Assembly (NCBI RefSeq): GCF_003045775.1
Contig: NZ_PXNS01000001.1
Span: 682,001-746,000 of the forward strand
Origin: Halomonas litopenaei
Lineage (GTDB): Bacteria; Pseudomonadota; Gammaproteobacteria; Pseudomonadales; Halomonadaceae
Direction of reading: 5' to 3'
Length of the DNA: 64,000 nt
Part shown: piece by piece, positions 1-8,363 of the stretch
How the letters are laid out: each line of letters opens with the position of its first letter
Numbering within the stretch: position 1 is the stretch's first letter
The notes under the pieces: generated by a model
What the model was told of the DNA's origin: nothing
What the model saw: the letters and a program-made list of their open reading frames with translations, nothing else
Databases searched by the model: none
Position numbers and translations under genes: made by a program

Positions 1-751
1 CGCGACCGCTGATCGGCGCGCTGACCTCGGCGTGGGCCAGATCGAGACGAGCACTGTCGAGCTGTGCCTGCAGCGAGGCGACCTCGGCATTCTGGGCCTG
101 GGCACTGGCGCGCCGGGCCTCGGCTTCCTCGCGGGCCATCAGGTTGCGCCCGACCAGCTGATTGGCACGGTTGGCCTCACCGTTGGCGCGGGCCAGCTCG
201 GCCCGGCCCCTGGCAAGCCCCGCCTCCAGCTCACGCACCCGCGCCTCGAAGGGCGCCAGGTCCAGGCGCACCAGCGGTTGGCCCTGTTCGACCAGGGAGC
301 CTTCCTCGAACAGGATCTCGGCCACCTGACCGGTGACCCGGGGGCGCAGGGTGACACGCTCGGGAGCCTCGAGGCGGGTGGTGTAGCGATACCAGTTCGA
401 GACCGGCTGACGCACCGCCTGAACCACCTCGACCCGAGGCGCGGGCGCAGAGCCCGCGCCATCGGCAGCGTCACCCTGTCCTCCCTGGCCCTTGCCGGGT
501 TGGCAGGCTGCCAGCAACAGCGCCAGGGCGGCGAGCCCCAGGCCACGGGCCAGGCGACGTATTGCACGAGGTGTCTTACGCGGTGCTGTACGACGTGCCG
601 TGCGACTCGCCTTGCGATGTCCAGTGCGGCCAGCGCTATCGGCACCCCCTCGAGCAGGCTGGTCGTCAGACTGCGGTGGCGATACGGCAAGCGCAGGGGA
701 GGGGGCAGGCGACACCACCTGGGGGTCGCACGGGGGGCGTTGGTCGGACAT
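1..751 (-). CDS. HlyD/AcrA-type efflux RND periplasmic adaptor (3' part outside window)
   Basis: Membrane-fusion adaptor that would join an inner-membrane pump to an outer-membrane channel. The visible 250 codons contain a lipobox (ALLLAAC, about residue 80), a beta-barrel/lipoyl half with the typical VTGQVAEILFEEGSLVEQGQ, then an Ala/Arg/Glu-rich coiled-coil hairpin and the second lipoyl start (SAPISGR) at the window edge. The start at 751 has AGGAG a few bases upstream. Odd: about 70 Ser/Pro/Arg-rich residues precede the lipoprotein signal, so the true start may be further in, although no ATG lies there. It is divergent from the LysR gene at 882, a common layout for efflux operons; the pump gene would lie to the left, outside the window. 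Confidence 0.85.
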   Translation of the reverse strand, partial: MSDQRPPCDPQVVSPAPSPALAVSPPQSDDQPARGGADSAGRTGHRKASRTARRTAPRKTPRAIRRLARGLGLAALALLLAACQPGKGQGGQGDAADGAGSAPAPRVEVVQAVRQPVSNWYRYTTRLEAPERVTLRPRVTGQVAEILFEEGSLVEQGQPLVRLDLAPFEARVRELEAGLARGRAELARANGEANRANQLVGRNLMAREEAEARRASAQAQNAEVASLQAQLDSARLDLAHAEVSAPISGR

Positions 752-881
752 CTGGCGACTCCTGAGCAAAAGGTTCGCCAGTGTAATCCTCGATTGAGGC
801 TTGTATTAGACCGGTTGGTCGCACATTATTGATGCCAAATATGCACGCATCTGTGCGCTTGTACCTTCTGTGGAGACCTTC

Positions 882-1850
882 ATGGACCAACCGAGTCGTC
901 TGCTGCTGCTGGTCGATGTGGCCGAGCTTGGCAGCTTTTCCGAGGCCGCCAAGCGCCGCGAATTGGATCGCTCGGTGGTGTCCAAGCATATCGCGCGCCT
1001 CGAGCAGGAGCTGGGGGTGCGCCTGCTCAATCGCTCCACGCGCTCGCTGTCACTGACCCAGGCGGGGCAGGCCATGGTGCAGCAGGGGCGTGAGCTGCGT
1101 GACTGGATGTACCACACCCAGGCGCTGGCGGAGAACCTGCAGCAGATGCCGAGCGGACGGCTCAAGGTGAGCGCCCCGGGCATCCTCGGCCGCTGCCTGG
1201 GCTTCGAGGCCATGAGACGCTTTCGCCAGCACTATCCCGATGTGCAGGTGGACCTGCAGTTGGAAGAACGACGGGTCGACGTGATCGGTGAAGGCTATGA
1301 CCTGGTGCTGCGGGTCGGCGACCTGAAGGATTCCAATCTGGTGGCCTCGCCACTGGCGCCCAATCATCTGTTGATCGGCGCCAGTCCCGCCTTTATCGAG
1401 CGCCATGGTGAGCCACGAGACCTCGCCACCCTGGCCCGGCTGCCGGCGTTGACCTTCAGCTCACAGCAGTTCCAGCTCGACTATCTGCCTTACCTGGATG
1501 ACCAGGGGCGGGAGCAGAAGCTGCCGCTCAATAGCCAGGTGCGCACCAGCGAGGCCGAGGTGATCAAGCGTGGGGTGATGGAAGGCATGGGCATCGGGGT
1601 ACTGCCGGCCTTCGCCATGTACAACGAGGTCAGCGACGGACGCATCGTGCCGCTGATGACCGACCTGGCACTGCCGGAGTTCGGCGTCATCACGCTGCTC
1701 TATCCCCACCGCGAGATGCCGCTGCGTACCCGGCGCTTTATCGAGATTCTGCGCGAGATGGTCGGCTCGCCACCCCAGTGGGAGGCACGCATCCCCGGCT
1801 TTGCCGAAATGTACGGCAAGGGCGCTGGTGGGATGGGTCTGGCGTCCTGA
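882..1850 (+). CDS. LysR-family transcriptional regulator, divergent from efflux adaptor
   Basis: 323-residue LysR-type regulator. The N-terminal winged helix-turn-helix is clear (LLLLVDVAELGSFSEAAKRR ... SVVSKHIARLEQELGVRLLNRSTRS), followed by the two-lobed effector-binding domain to the end. I chose ATG 882 because GGAG sits 6 bases before it; a GTG at 870 would add four residues. It is divergent from the HlyD-type gene, so it probably controls that pump in response to an unknown ligand. The residue pattern resembles the CrgA/AaeR-like group; no ligand can be assigned. Confidence 0.9.
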   Translation: MDQPSRLLLLVDVAELGSFSEAAKRRELDRSVVSKHIARLEQELGVRLLNRSTRSLSLTQAGQAMVQQGRELRDWMYHTQALAENLQQMPSGRLKVSAPGILGRCLGFEAMRRFRQHYPDVQVDLQLEERRVDVIGEGYDLVLRVGDLKDSNLVASPLAPNHLLIGASPAFIERHGEPRDLATLARLPALTFSSQQFQLDYLPYLDDQGREQKLPLNSQVRTSEAEVIKRGVMEGMGIGVLPAFAMYNEVSDGRIVPLMTDLALPEFGVITLLYPHREMPLRTRRFIEILREMVGSPPQWEARIPGFAEMYGKGAGGMGLAS

Positions 1851-1903
1851 GTGTGGCCAGGGTGATGAGCCGGCTGTTAGTCGCACGTCGCTGCAAGGTG
1901 AGC

Positions 1904-2821
1904 CTAGCCAGCATCGAAGGCCGGCAACACCTCCTCGGCCAGGCGATGCAGGGTCTCTTCCACCGGCGCCTGGTTGCGGCGCAGGTTCAGGCCGATGTGA
2001 TTGACGCCGGCGGCCTGCATGGCCTCGAGCTCGGCGATCAATCCCTGGCTGCCGACCCTCAGCCCGAAGCGGTGGCGGCGAGGCGGTTCGTCCGCGCGCT
2101 CGGCCAGGTCCAGGTGCAGGAAGCTGACGTAGGGCTTGTCGCCGGCCACCTCGCGCCACAGACCGACCCGGCGGCGGTGGTCCTCCGGCGTGCCGGGGTA
2201 GGCCAGCCAGGCATCCATGTGCTGACCGACCCAGTCCGGGCGCTGCTGGGCCAGACCGGCCACCAGCAGGGGCGGTGGCGTCGCCATCGGCAGCAGCGCC
2301 TGGCCCGCGTCCAGTCGCGCATCCTGATCACCCCTCAGCACCGCGACGGCGTCGCGAAAAGCCTCGCCACGCTGCTCGAAAGGTATGCCGAACAGCGGAT
2401 ACTCCACCGGACGGTCACCGCTGGCGACACCCAGCAGCAGCCGGTCACCGCTGAGCTGTTGCACGCTGGCGGCGGCCTTTCTGACCAGCCAGGGCATACG
2501 CAGCGGCAGCACCGCAGCGGCGGTGCCCAACAGTGCATGCTGCGTGGACGCCGCCAGATAGCCCAGGTAGGTGAACATCTCGAACACCTGACCGGCGTCG
2601 CCAAAGTGCGGGTCGTAGAGCGGTACATCGCGCAGCCACAGCGCGCGAAAGCCGAGGCGATCGGCCAGCTGGACACGTTGAAGGTGTTCGCTCAGATCGG
2701 GGACGCCGAAGGCACGACCATCGCGCAGGCGGGCGGCTTCACCGGCGGGGCTCCAGTCATTGTCCAGCGCCAGCTCCAGACCCAGGGTCAAGGGGCCACT
2801 GGTCAGTCGTTGCAAGCTCAT
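1904..2821 (-). CDS. LLM-class flavin-dependent oxidoreductase (luciferase-like, BA3436-type)
   Basis: 305-residue luciferase-like monooxygenase. Near the N-terminus it has LTLGLELALDNDWSP, then LADRLGFRALWLRDVPLYDP and FGDAGQVFEMFTYLGYLAA, a pattern I associate with the BA3436-like subfamily of flavin-dependent oxidoreductases. The later LLLGVASGDRPVEYPLFG belongs to the TIM-barrel flavin site. The start is ATG 2821, with GGAG 5 bases upstream; the frame runs open further but the upstream part is MITE sequence. Substrate unknown. It is convergent with the LysR gene on its left, and a MITE-like element begins 44 bases upstream of its start. Confidence 0.85.
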   Translation of the reverse strand: MSLQRLTSGPLTLGLELALDNDWSPAGEAARLRDGRAFGVPDLSEHLQRVQLADRLGFRALWLRDVPLYDPHFGDAGQVFEMFTYLGYLAASTQHALLGTAAAVLPLRMPWLVRKAAASVQQLSGDRLLLGVASGDRPVEYPLFGIPFEQRGEAFRDAVAVLRGDQDARLDAGQALLPMATPPPLLVAGLAQQRPDWVGQHMDAWLAYPGTPEDHRRRVGLWREVAGDKPYVSFLHLDLAERADEPPRRHRFGLRVGSQGLIAELEAMQAAGVNHIGLNLRRNQAPVEETLHRLAEEVLPAFDAG

Positions 2822-2865
2822 CTTGGCTCCTGCCTCGAGGGGAGGCGTATCAGTTCGATAGAACG

Positions 2866-3012
2866 CTAGGCGCTGTCCGAAAAGTCGACGAGCGAAGGTT
2901 AGACAAGGCAAAAATCGGTGAGAAAGCGCAGTTTACGGGGTGTAAATGAGCATTTTGATCCGATTTTTAACGCCGTATTACCGAGCGCAGGCACTTTTCA
3001 GACAAGCCCTAA
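2866..3012 (+). mobile_element. 147-bp MITE-like element, copy 1
   Basis: Bounded by CTAG on the left and CTAA on the right. The ends are imperfect inverted repeats (GCGCTGTCCGAAAAGT against the complement of ACTTTTCAGACAAGCC). Inside is a smaller inverted repeat, AAAAATCGG ... CCGATTTTT. No transposase is encoded. An inverted copy at 9092-9238 differs at about two bases, and a deleted copy lies at 42995-43048. The CTAR-like boundaries resemble the YTAR target of IS5-family elements; that family link is inference. Confidence 0.85.
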
Positions 3013-3186
3013 TCGTTGCAATGGAGTGTGGCGCCGTCAGAGGCGGGGAAAAAGAGGCTCGCGGCGGAATCACTTTTTCGTTTGCGGCAACAATCGACAC
3101 GAAGCATCCGATGATGCTGGCGCAGGCACGGGGCAGGGCAACACCATTGAACCGACACCGGGAGTCCTGCTTCACTAGGACAATGG

Positions 3187-3226
3187 TATCGGCGATATAA
3201 GGTATCGCCGATAATGGTATCGCCGA
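3187..3226 (+). promoter_or_regulatory. Perfect 11-bp inverted repeat plus a third half-site, upstream of DUF1232 gene
   Basis: TATCGGCGATA at 3187-3197 and its exact reverse complement TATCGCCGATA at 3203-3213 are separated by 5 bases; a further TATCGCCGA follows at 3218. This lies 60-100 bases before the DUF1232 start. It looks like an operator for a dimeric regulator or an mRNA hairpin; which one cannot be decided from sequence. Confidence 0.5.
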
Positions 3227-3283
3227 CTGGGGCCGGCTCAGGGAAGGGCAGCGGGCGATGCCACGGCGCAACGGGAGGAAACA

Positions 3284-3661
3284 ATGAAAGACGAGACAAC
3301 CCAGCAGGTCATCCTGGCCGGAGAGCCGATCGAAGAGCACCAGGGCCACTATTCCGACGAGCGCTTCTGGGCCAAGGTCGGGCGCTACGCCAAGGCCGCC
3401 GGCGAGGTCACCCTGTCCCGGGCGCTGACGCTCTATTACGCCGCCCGGGACAAGGACACCCCCGTGTGGGCCAAGACCACCATCTACGGTGCGCTCGGCT
3501 ACTTCATCTCACCGCTGGACGCCCTGCCGGATCTGACCCCGCTGGTCGGCTACACCGACGACATGGGCATGCTGGCGGTGGCGCTGATGACCGTGGCGGC
3601 CTACGTCAAGGATGAGCACAAGGACAGGGCCAGCGCTACCTTGAAGCGCTGGTTTTCCTGA
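3284..3661 (+). CDS. DUF1232 (YkvA-like) small membrane-associated protein
   Basis: 125 residues. The central segment IYGALGYFISPLDALPDLTP followed by GYTDDMGML is the DUF1232 signature (Y-F-x-x-P-x-D-x-x-P-D and a downstream D-D), which forms a hydrophobic hairpin. The function of the family is not established. The start at 3284 has GGGAGGAAACA directly before it. It ends exactly where the convergent dehydrogenase gene ends, with no gap. An inverted-repeat operator candidate lies upstream. Confidence 0.85.
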   Translation: MKDETTQQVILAGEPIEEHQGHYSDERFWAKVGRYAKAAGEVTLSRALTLYYAARDKDTPVWAKTTIYGALGYFISPLDALPDLTPLVGYTDDMGMLAVALMTVAAYVKDEHKDRASATLKRWFS

Positions 3662-4672
3662 TCAGCCCTCGACCTCCACGACCACCTTGCCGACGGCCTT
3701 GCCCGAGGTGAGGTGGGCGTAGGCCTTGCCGACGTCGGCCAGGGCGAAGCGGTTGTCGTCCACCAGCGGCGTCAGTGCCCCCGAATCGATGATCTCGGCG
3801 AGCGTCGACAGGATGGTGCCGTGCACTTCCCGGCCGACGTTGTGGATCATCGGAATCAGCATGAAGATCACGTGCAGCGAGGCGCCCTTGAAGTGCGCCG
3901 GCGTCATGTCCAGTTCGGCCAGCGACATGGTCGTCGCCACCTGGCCGTTGAGCTTGACCGCATTGAAGGAGTTGATCAGGTTGGGGCCGCCGACGCTGTC
4001 GAAGATGACGTCGAAGCCGGCACCGTCGGTGTGCTGGTTGACGTAGTCGTCGACGCTCTGGGTCTTGAAGTCGATGGCGGTGGCACCGAAGCCTTCGATC
4101 AGTTCGCGCTGATGCTCTCCCGAACCGGTGGCGTAGACCTCACAGCCCAGATGGCGGGCAAGCTGCACCGCCACATGGCCGACGCCACCGGCGCCGCCAT
4201 GCACCAGTACTTTATCGCCGGTTCCTGCGCCTGCGCGGGTCAGGCCCTCGTAGGCGGTGATGGCGACCAGCGGCAGGGCCGCGGCTTCACGCATCGACAG
4301 GGAACGCGGTTTGTGCGCGATCAGTCGGGCGTCGGCGAGCATGTACTCGGCCAGACTGCCCTGCAGGTCGGTGAGCCCGCCGGCGCAGCCATAGACCTCA
4401 TCGCCCGGGGCGAAGCCGGTGACGCCTTCGCCGACTTCCTCGATGGTGCCGGCAAAGTCCATGCCGAGCACGGCGGGCAGATCCGGTGCGATCGGCAGCT
4501 CCTCCTGGCCCAGCTGACGGATCATGGTGTCGATGGTGTTGACGCTGGTGGCGGCGATACGCACCACCACCTGACCGGCGCTGACCCGGGGGCGAGACAG
4601 GGTGGCGGATTCGAACGGCGCGTCCTCGCCGTAGCGGTTGAGGACCATGGCGGACATCGATGAGGTGGACAT
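3662..4672 (-). CDS. Medium-chain dehydrogenase/reductase, quinone oxidoreductase-like
   Basis: 336-residue MDR-superfamily oxidoreductase. The N-terminal GroES-like fold (IAPDLPAVLGMDFAGTIEEV) is followed by the Rossmann nucleotide-binding motif VHGGAGGVGHVAVQLARHLG. The cysteine cluster of structural-zinc alcohol dehydrogenases is absent, so a zeta-crystallin/NADPH:quinone reductase-like activity is more likely than a zinc alcohol dehydrogenase. The start at 4672 has a strong AGGAGA; an upstream in-frame ATG would add ten residues with a poorer ribosome site. A LysR gene lies immediately upstream in the same direction and probably regulates it. Confidence 0.87.
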   Translation of the reverse strand: MSTSSMSAMVLNRYGEDAPFESATLSRPRVSAGQVVVRIAATSVNTIDTMIRQLGQEELPIAPDLPAVLGMDFAGTIEEVGEGVTGFAPGDEVYGCAGGLTDLQGSLAEYMLADARLIAHKPRSLSMREAAALPLVAITAYEGLTRAGAGTGDKVLVHGGAGGVGHVAVQLARHLGCEVYATGSGEHQRELIEGFGATAIDFKTQSVDDYVNQHTDGAGFDVIFDSVGGPNLINSFNAVKLNGQVATTMSLAELDMTPAHFKGASLHVIFMLIPMIHNVGREVHGTILSTLAEIIDSGALTPLVDDNRFALADVGKAYAHLTSGKAVGKVVVEVEG

Positions 4673-4790
4673 TGTCGGTCTCCTGTAGAGGGTGTGGATC
4701 AATGCCTACAGGATTGCCGATGCCGCCTTGGAAAAAAACGCCATGACCCGGGAATCAGTTTCTGGAAATCGCTGACAGTGCGCGCCGGCT

Positions 4791-4820
4791 ACTGCGTAGT
4801 ACGGCGTAGTAGGGCGTAGT
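4791..4820. repeat. Three tandem 10-bp repeats (xxxGCGTAGT)
   Basis: ACTGCGTAGT, ACGGCGTAGT and AGGGCGTAGT follow one another directly, just after the stop codon of the LysR gene (minus strand) and before the dehydrogenase gene. Function unknown. Confidence 0.7.
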
Positions 4821-4824
4821 GCTG

Positions 4825-5736
4825 TCAGTGCCTGTCCCAGATCGGTGGTGTGCCGATCTTCTCCAGCAGGAAGTCGATGAACACCCGGACCTTGGCGGTC
4901 AGCACGTTGGCTTTCGGGTAAACCAGCCAGATGGCGGAATGATCGTCGACCTCGTGGTCGGGCAGAACTCTGACCAGTGTCCCCTGCTCCAGGTCCTTGT
5001 GGATGCTCCAGAGCGCATGCATGGTGATGCCGGTGCCCGCCACCGCGGCCACCCTCATGCTGGCGCCATCGTCGCAATAGACGCGGGGCTTGGCCCCGGC
5101 CGGGGGAAAGGTGTGAGGGGTGCGCATCCCGTTCTTTGATAATGCCCGCGGCGTGCCACCCTGAAAGACCACCAGCCGATGGCTTTGCAGGTCCTGCGGC
5201 GTCCTGGGAACGCCGTGGCGCTTCAGGTAGTCGGGGGAGGCACACAGTACGCGCTTGTCGTCGGCCAGCTTGCGCGCCTTGAGGTTGCTGTCCTCGATTG
5301 GATAGTTGCGCAGGGCCAGGTCAAATCCACCCTCGATCAGGTTGGTCTGGGTATCCGACAGTCGCAACTCCAGGCTGACGCTGGGATAGCGTTCGAGAAA
5401 TTCCGGCAGAATCGGTGCGACATAGAGCTGGGCGAACGTGCTGGAGGCGGCGAATCGCAGGCGCCCGGTCGCTTCTTCGCTGTCCTTGCCGAGGGCGGCG
5501 AGCCCGGCGTCCTCCTGGGCCAGCATCTCCTTGGCGAAGGGAAGAAAGGCCGCCCCTTCCTGGGACAACGATACCTTGCGGGTAGAGCGGTGCAGCAGGT
5601 CGGCACCGACCTGATGTTCCAGCTTGGATAGTCGAGCGCTGGCAACCGCCGGTGCGATGCCGAGTTGGCGTCCCGCCGCGCTGATATTCAGCGTCTCGGC
5701 CGCCAGTACAAACAGGCGTAGTCCATCTGTGTCCAT
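4825..5736 (-). CDS. LysR-family transcriptional regulator
   Basis: 303 residues with an N-terminal winged HTH (FVLAAETLNISAAGRQLG ... RLSKLEHQVGADLLHRSTRK) and a full substrate-binding domain, ending in the family-typical hydrophobic FIDFLLEKIGTPPIW. It is encoded just upstream of, and in the same direction as, the quinone-oxidoreductase-like gene, from which it is separated by about 150 bases containing a short tandem repeat. It is likely a local regulator of that gene; the effector is unknown. The start at 5736 has GGGAG about 9 bases before it. Confidence 0.9.
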   Translation of the reverse strand: MDTDGLRLFVLAAETLNISAAGRQLGIAPAVASARLSKLEHQVGADLLHRSTRKVSLSQEGAAFLPFAKEMLAQEDAGLAALGKDSEEATGRLRFAASSTFAQLYVAPILPEFLERYPSVSLELRLSDTQTNLIEGGFDLALRNYPIEDSNLKARKLADDKRVLCASPDYLKRHGVPRTPQDLQSHRLVVFQGGTPRALSKNGMRTPHTFPPAGAKPRVYCDDGASMRVAAVAGTGITMHALWSIHKDLEQGTLVRVLPDHEVDDHSAIWLVYPKANVLTAKVRVFIDFLLEKIGTPPIWDRH

Positions 5737-5861
5737 TCACTAGGCTCCCGGTGACGTTGATGGCCTCGGCACCAGCTTAAGGCAAGCGCCACGCCGCAGA
5801 TAGCGCGGTTCGCTGCAGGGCCGAGGCAAGGGCTTGAAAGGACCGCGTCGCGGTGGTGCTC

Positions 5862-5920
5862 CGGCGATGCCTTAACCACACCTCGGCGATGCCTTACCCT
5901 GCCTCGGCGATGCCTTGACC
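5862..5920. repeat. Three copies of CGGCGATGCCTT at 21-22 bp spacing
   Basis: The 12-mer CGGCGATGCCTT occurs at 5862, 5884 and 5905 within the 320-base gap between the LysR gene and the cupin gene. The rest of this gap shows no coding sequence. The about two-helical-turn spacing would put a bound protein on the same DNA face; this is inference only. Confidence 0.65.
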
Positions 5921-6056
5921 ATGCGCAGCGCCCCCCGGCCGGGCCGGGCGGCAGCACCGAGCCGCCCCGGAGGGCAGAGGCGCGGTATCGAGCCTGCACG
6001 AATTTTTCCAGGAGGCCGGGAGGCCGGGGGCACGGCGAACGCGAGGCGTCAGCAGG

Positions 6057-6911
6057 TCAGCGCGACGCGAAGTCGAAGCTGCCATCCGTGCGCACGTAGA
6101 ACAGGCATTCGGCGTCCGAGGTGCAGGTCAAGAGCGGAGCCGAGTCGTCATTCGCGCTGAAATAGCTGCCAGAGGGAAGCGGTGACGAGCCCTGAATATC
6201 GGCCCCGCTCAGTTCGGCGTCGCCCTGGATGACAACCGCGCGCAAGGTATCACCGTCCCCGCTGATGGTCCCCGAGGCTCCTGCCGGGATCTTCAGCAGG
6301 GAGCCGTTGGCTTCTCCGGGCGCGGTGCTTCCCCAGAGAAAGGCCACTTCGGCGCCATTTTCCTGCGACTGGCCGGGTACCTCGAGCCAGTTGATGGCAT
6401 CGGCATCTAGCCAGACCATATTGCCGGCTTCCAGGTTGACGGGTTTCTCGCCATTGTCGAAGGCCTGGTCCGAGGGCTGGACCAGGTAGGGGCCCTTCAG
6501 AATTTCCAGAAAGATGGTGGCGCCTTCTTCGGCGATGGTGGAGGTAATGTGGTCTTCGCCAGCCGGCTGGGTCCAGAACGACCCCGGACCCATCCACATG
6601 GTAGCGGCATCCGGGTCATCATTGTGCACCGCACCCTCGATGACGACCGCACGGTAGGTGATGTTGTGAATATGTGGGGGCGAGGCAAAGCCTTCCTTGA
6701 ACTCGATGATGGCGCCACTGGGCACATCTTTGGTGATGTCGCCCCACAGCACGCTGGCCTGGGGGCTGGCGTCGCCTCTGGCAGGGTTCAGCGGCTGTGG
6801 CGTCACCTCCGAGCGCAGCACCACCTCGGTGGCGGCGGTGGCTGGGCCGGCGATCGAGAGCGTTGCTATCGCAACGCTGGTGGCAAGCAAGGGGAAAGCA
6901 GACAAGCGCAT
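6057..6911 (-). CDS. Secreted cupin-fold protein, DUF4437 family
   Basis: 284 residues. An N-terminal signal peptide (LLATSVAIATLSIAGPATA) predicts export, and the rest matches my recollection of DUF4437: two cupin-like halves with FKEGFASPPHIHNITYRAVVIEG, which carries the His residues of a cupin metal motif, and a later FYVRTDGSFDF at the C-terminus. The start at 6911 has AGGAG 6 bases upstream. Enzymatic role unknown. It is divergent from a LysR regulator across 200 bases, so it is probably the regulator's target. Confidence 0.8.
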   Translation of the reverse strand: MRLSAFPLLATSVAIATLSIAGPATAATEVVLRSEVTPQPLNPARGDASPQASVLWGDITKDVPSGAIIEFKEGFASPPHIHNITYRAVVIEGAVHNDDPDAATMWMGPGSFWTQPAGEDHITSTIAEEGATIFLEILKGPYLVQPSDQAFDNGEKPVNLEAGNMVWLDADAINWLEVPGQSQENGAEVAFLWGSTAPGEANGSLLKIPAGASGTISGDGDTLRAVVIQGDAELSGADIQGSSPLPSGSYFSANDDSAPLLTCTSDAECLFYVRTDGSFDFASR

Positions 6912-7079
6912 GGGATCACTCCTGAGAAGACGATGGTTGGACCGCGGGGGCCGGAGCTTCGGAATGCAAGGGTCGGCAACCGAAGCCTCGTTCAAGGCAC
7001 CGCAGGGAGGAGCATGGGTACCGGCCCAGCAGTGAGGCGATGAACGGTATCGGCTGGGGTTGGGGGGATAAACCGCCTA

Positions 7080-7111
7080 TATTCGAAAAATAAATCCGGA
7101 GAATCCGAATA
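7080..7111. promoter_or_regulatory. Inverted repeat TATTCG-N20-CGAATA before LysR start
   Basis: TATTCG (7080-7085) and its complement CGAATA (7106-7111) flank the ribosome-binding site (GGAGA) and end against the ATG of the LysR gene. It lies in the divergent cupin/LysR control region and could be an autoregulatory operator. Not tested. Confidence 0.4.
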
Positions 7112-8041
7112 ATGCTCGTTCACAACATGCGCCTCTTTCTGACCATCGTGGAAAAGGGCAGCCTGGTGGCGGCGGCCAGAGAGACGGGGCTTTCCAGTAC
7201 CACCGTGTCCGAGCGCCTGGCGTCGCTGGAGCAGTACTTCGGCGTGGTGCTGATCAATCGCACGACCCGCTCCATCAGCCTCACCGAAGAAGGTCGTACC
7301 CTGGTCGAGGGCGCCAAGCAGGTGCTGGCAGAGCTTGAGGAGCTGGAATCTCGCATTCGTCATGGCGCCCAGACCCTGTCCGGGCCGATTCGCATCAGCG
7401 TGCCCATCGACCTGGGCCGCGGGGTGGTGTCCCAGGTGATGGCGAACTTTGCCCGCGAAAACCCGGACGTATCGCTCGAACTGTCGCTGTCGGACGGTTT
7501 CACCGATATCGTCGGTCAGGGCTTCGATCGGGCGCTTCGGTTCGGGCAAGTGCTGGACAGCAGCCTGCGCATTCGCCAGCTGGGATCATTTCGCCGGATC
7601 GTCTGTGCCGCCCCTACCTACCTGGAGCGCCATGGCGTTCCTGGCACTCCCACGGAACTCGCACAGCACAACTGCCTGGTGATGCGTTTTGGTGCGGCGC
7701 TGGACAACGTCTGGAGCTTTGGGCCTGAGGGCGCACCGCAGCAGGTGACGGTAAAGGGCAATCGGATCGCCAACGACGGCTCACTGGTGCGCCAGTGGGC
7801 GGTGGAAGGTCATGGCATCTGCCTCAAGTCCGAGCTAGACGTCCAGGAAGACCTTGAACAGGGACGGCTGGTGCCACTGCTCGAGGACGTGGCAGCGCCC
7901 CCCAAGCCCTTGCAGCTGATGTTTCCTCCCGCTCGCGACCAACCCCGGCGGGTGAAGGCGTTCGCCGAAGCGCTCTGCCAGGAGCTATCTGTGAGAGAGC
8001 AGGCCGTCACGGCCTACAGGGCTGGCAGAGAGAACCGGTAG
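7112..8041 (+). CDS. LysR-family transcriptional regulator, divergent from DUF4437 cupin
   Basis: 309 residues: winged HTH at the N-terminus (MRLFLTIVEKGSLVAAARET ... TVSERLASLEQYFGVVLINR) and a LysR effector domain in the remainder (GPIRISVPIDLGRGVVSQVM). ATG 7112 follows GGAGAATCCGAATA; an in-frame ATG five codons later (MRLF) is an alternative. It is the likely regulator of the divergent DUF4437 gene. The 3' end runs into 13-bp tandem repeats that contain the stop codon, so the last residues (AGRENR) could vary between strains. Confidence 0.9.
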   Translation: MLVHNMRLFLTIVEKGSLVAAARETGLSSTTVSERLASLEQYFGVVLINRTTRSISLTEEGRTLVEGAKQVLAELEELESRIRHGAQTLSGPIRISVPIDLGRGVVSQVMANFARENPDVSLELSLSDGFTDIVGQGFDRALRFGQVLDSSLRIRQLGSFRRIVCAAPTYLERHGVPGTPTELAQHNCLVMRFGAALDNVWSFGPEGAPQQVTVKGNRIANDGSLVRQWAVEGHGICLKSELDVQEDLEQGRLVPLLEDVAAPPKPLQLMFPPARDQPRRVKAFAEALCQELSVREQAVTAYRAGRENR

Positions 8042-8078
8042 AGAGAACCGGTAAAGAGAGCTGGTAGAGAGCTAGCAG
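8027..8078. repeat. 13-bp tandem repeat across a LysR stop codon
   Basis: AGAGAGAACCGGT occurs twice exactly (8027 and 8040), then as AAAGAGAGCTGGT (8053) and a degenerate fourth copy. The stop codon of the preceding gene falls inside the second unit. The following stretch to 8363 has no gene that I can support; it contains a near-repeat of ATTCTGAA at 8190 and 8211. Confidence 0.75.
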
Positions 8079-8363
8079 AGGGAACTCTGGTACAGAGAGC
8101 TGGCACTGCCGGGCGTCTTGTCGGGGGAGAGAATGTGAGGGAAGTGCCTGAAAGGGCAAAAATTGGTCCCCATTATACGGATTTTGCGAATTCTGAAACC
8201 GGAAAGCGGCCATTCTGAAGCCATCTCGACTGGGCTAAGTTGGTCCGAGTGTCATCGAGCTGAATGGTAGCCACGGGAGGCCGGCGTGCAAGGCGCAGAA
8301 TGGCTCGACCATCCGCAGTGCCAGGCCGGCGACGGATTCACGAATCTGTCCGAGGGGATTGTC

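Noticed and set aside
32..832. 266-codon plus-strand open frame
   Set aside because: Opposite the efflux adaptor frame, which shows lipobox and lipoyl motifs.
1778..2869. 363-codon plus-strand open frame
   Set aside because: Runs opposite the luciferase-like gene, which has full motifs and a good ribosome site.
2918..3200. Short open frames over the MITE copies
   Set aside because: Identical peptides arise in both copies because the DNA is repeated; they are too short for a transposase.
5862..5920. Possible CRISPR-like array
   Set aside because: Only three 12-bp units with 9-10-base gaps; too short and too close for repeats and spacers, and no cas genes.
8286..8363. Longer N-terminus for the crotonase-like protein
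   Set aside because: The upstream ATG lacks a ribosome site, whereas ATG 8364 has GAGGGG at good spacing and the family fold starts after it.
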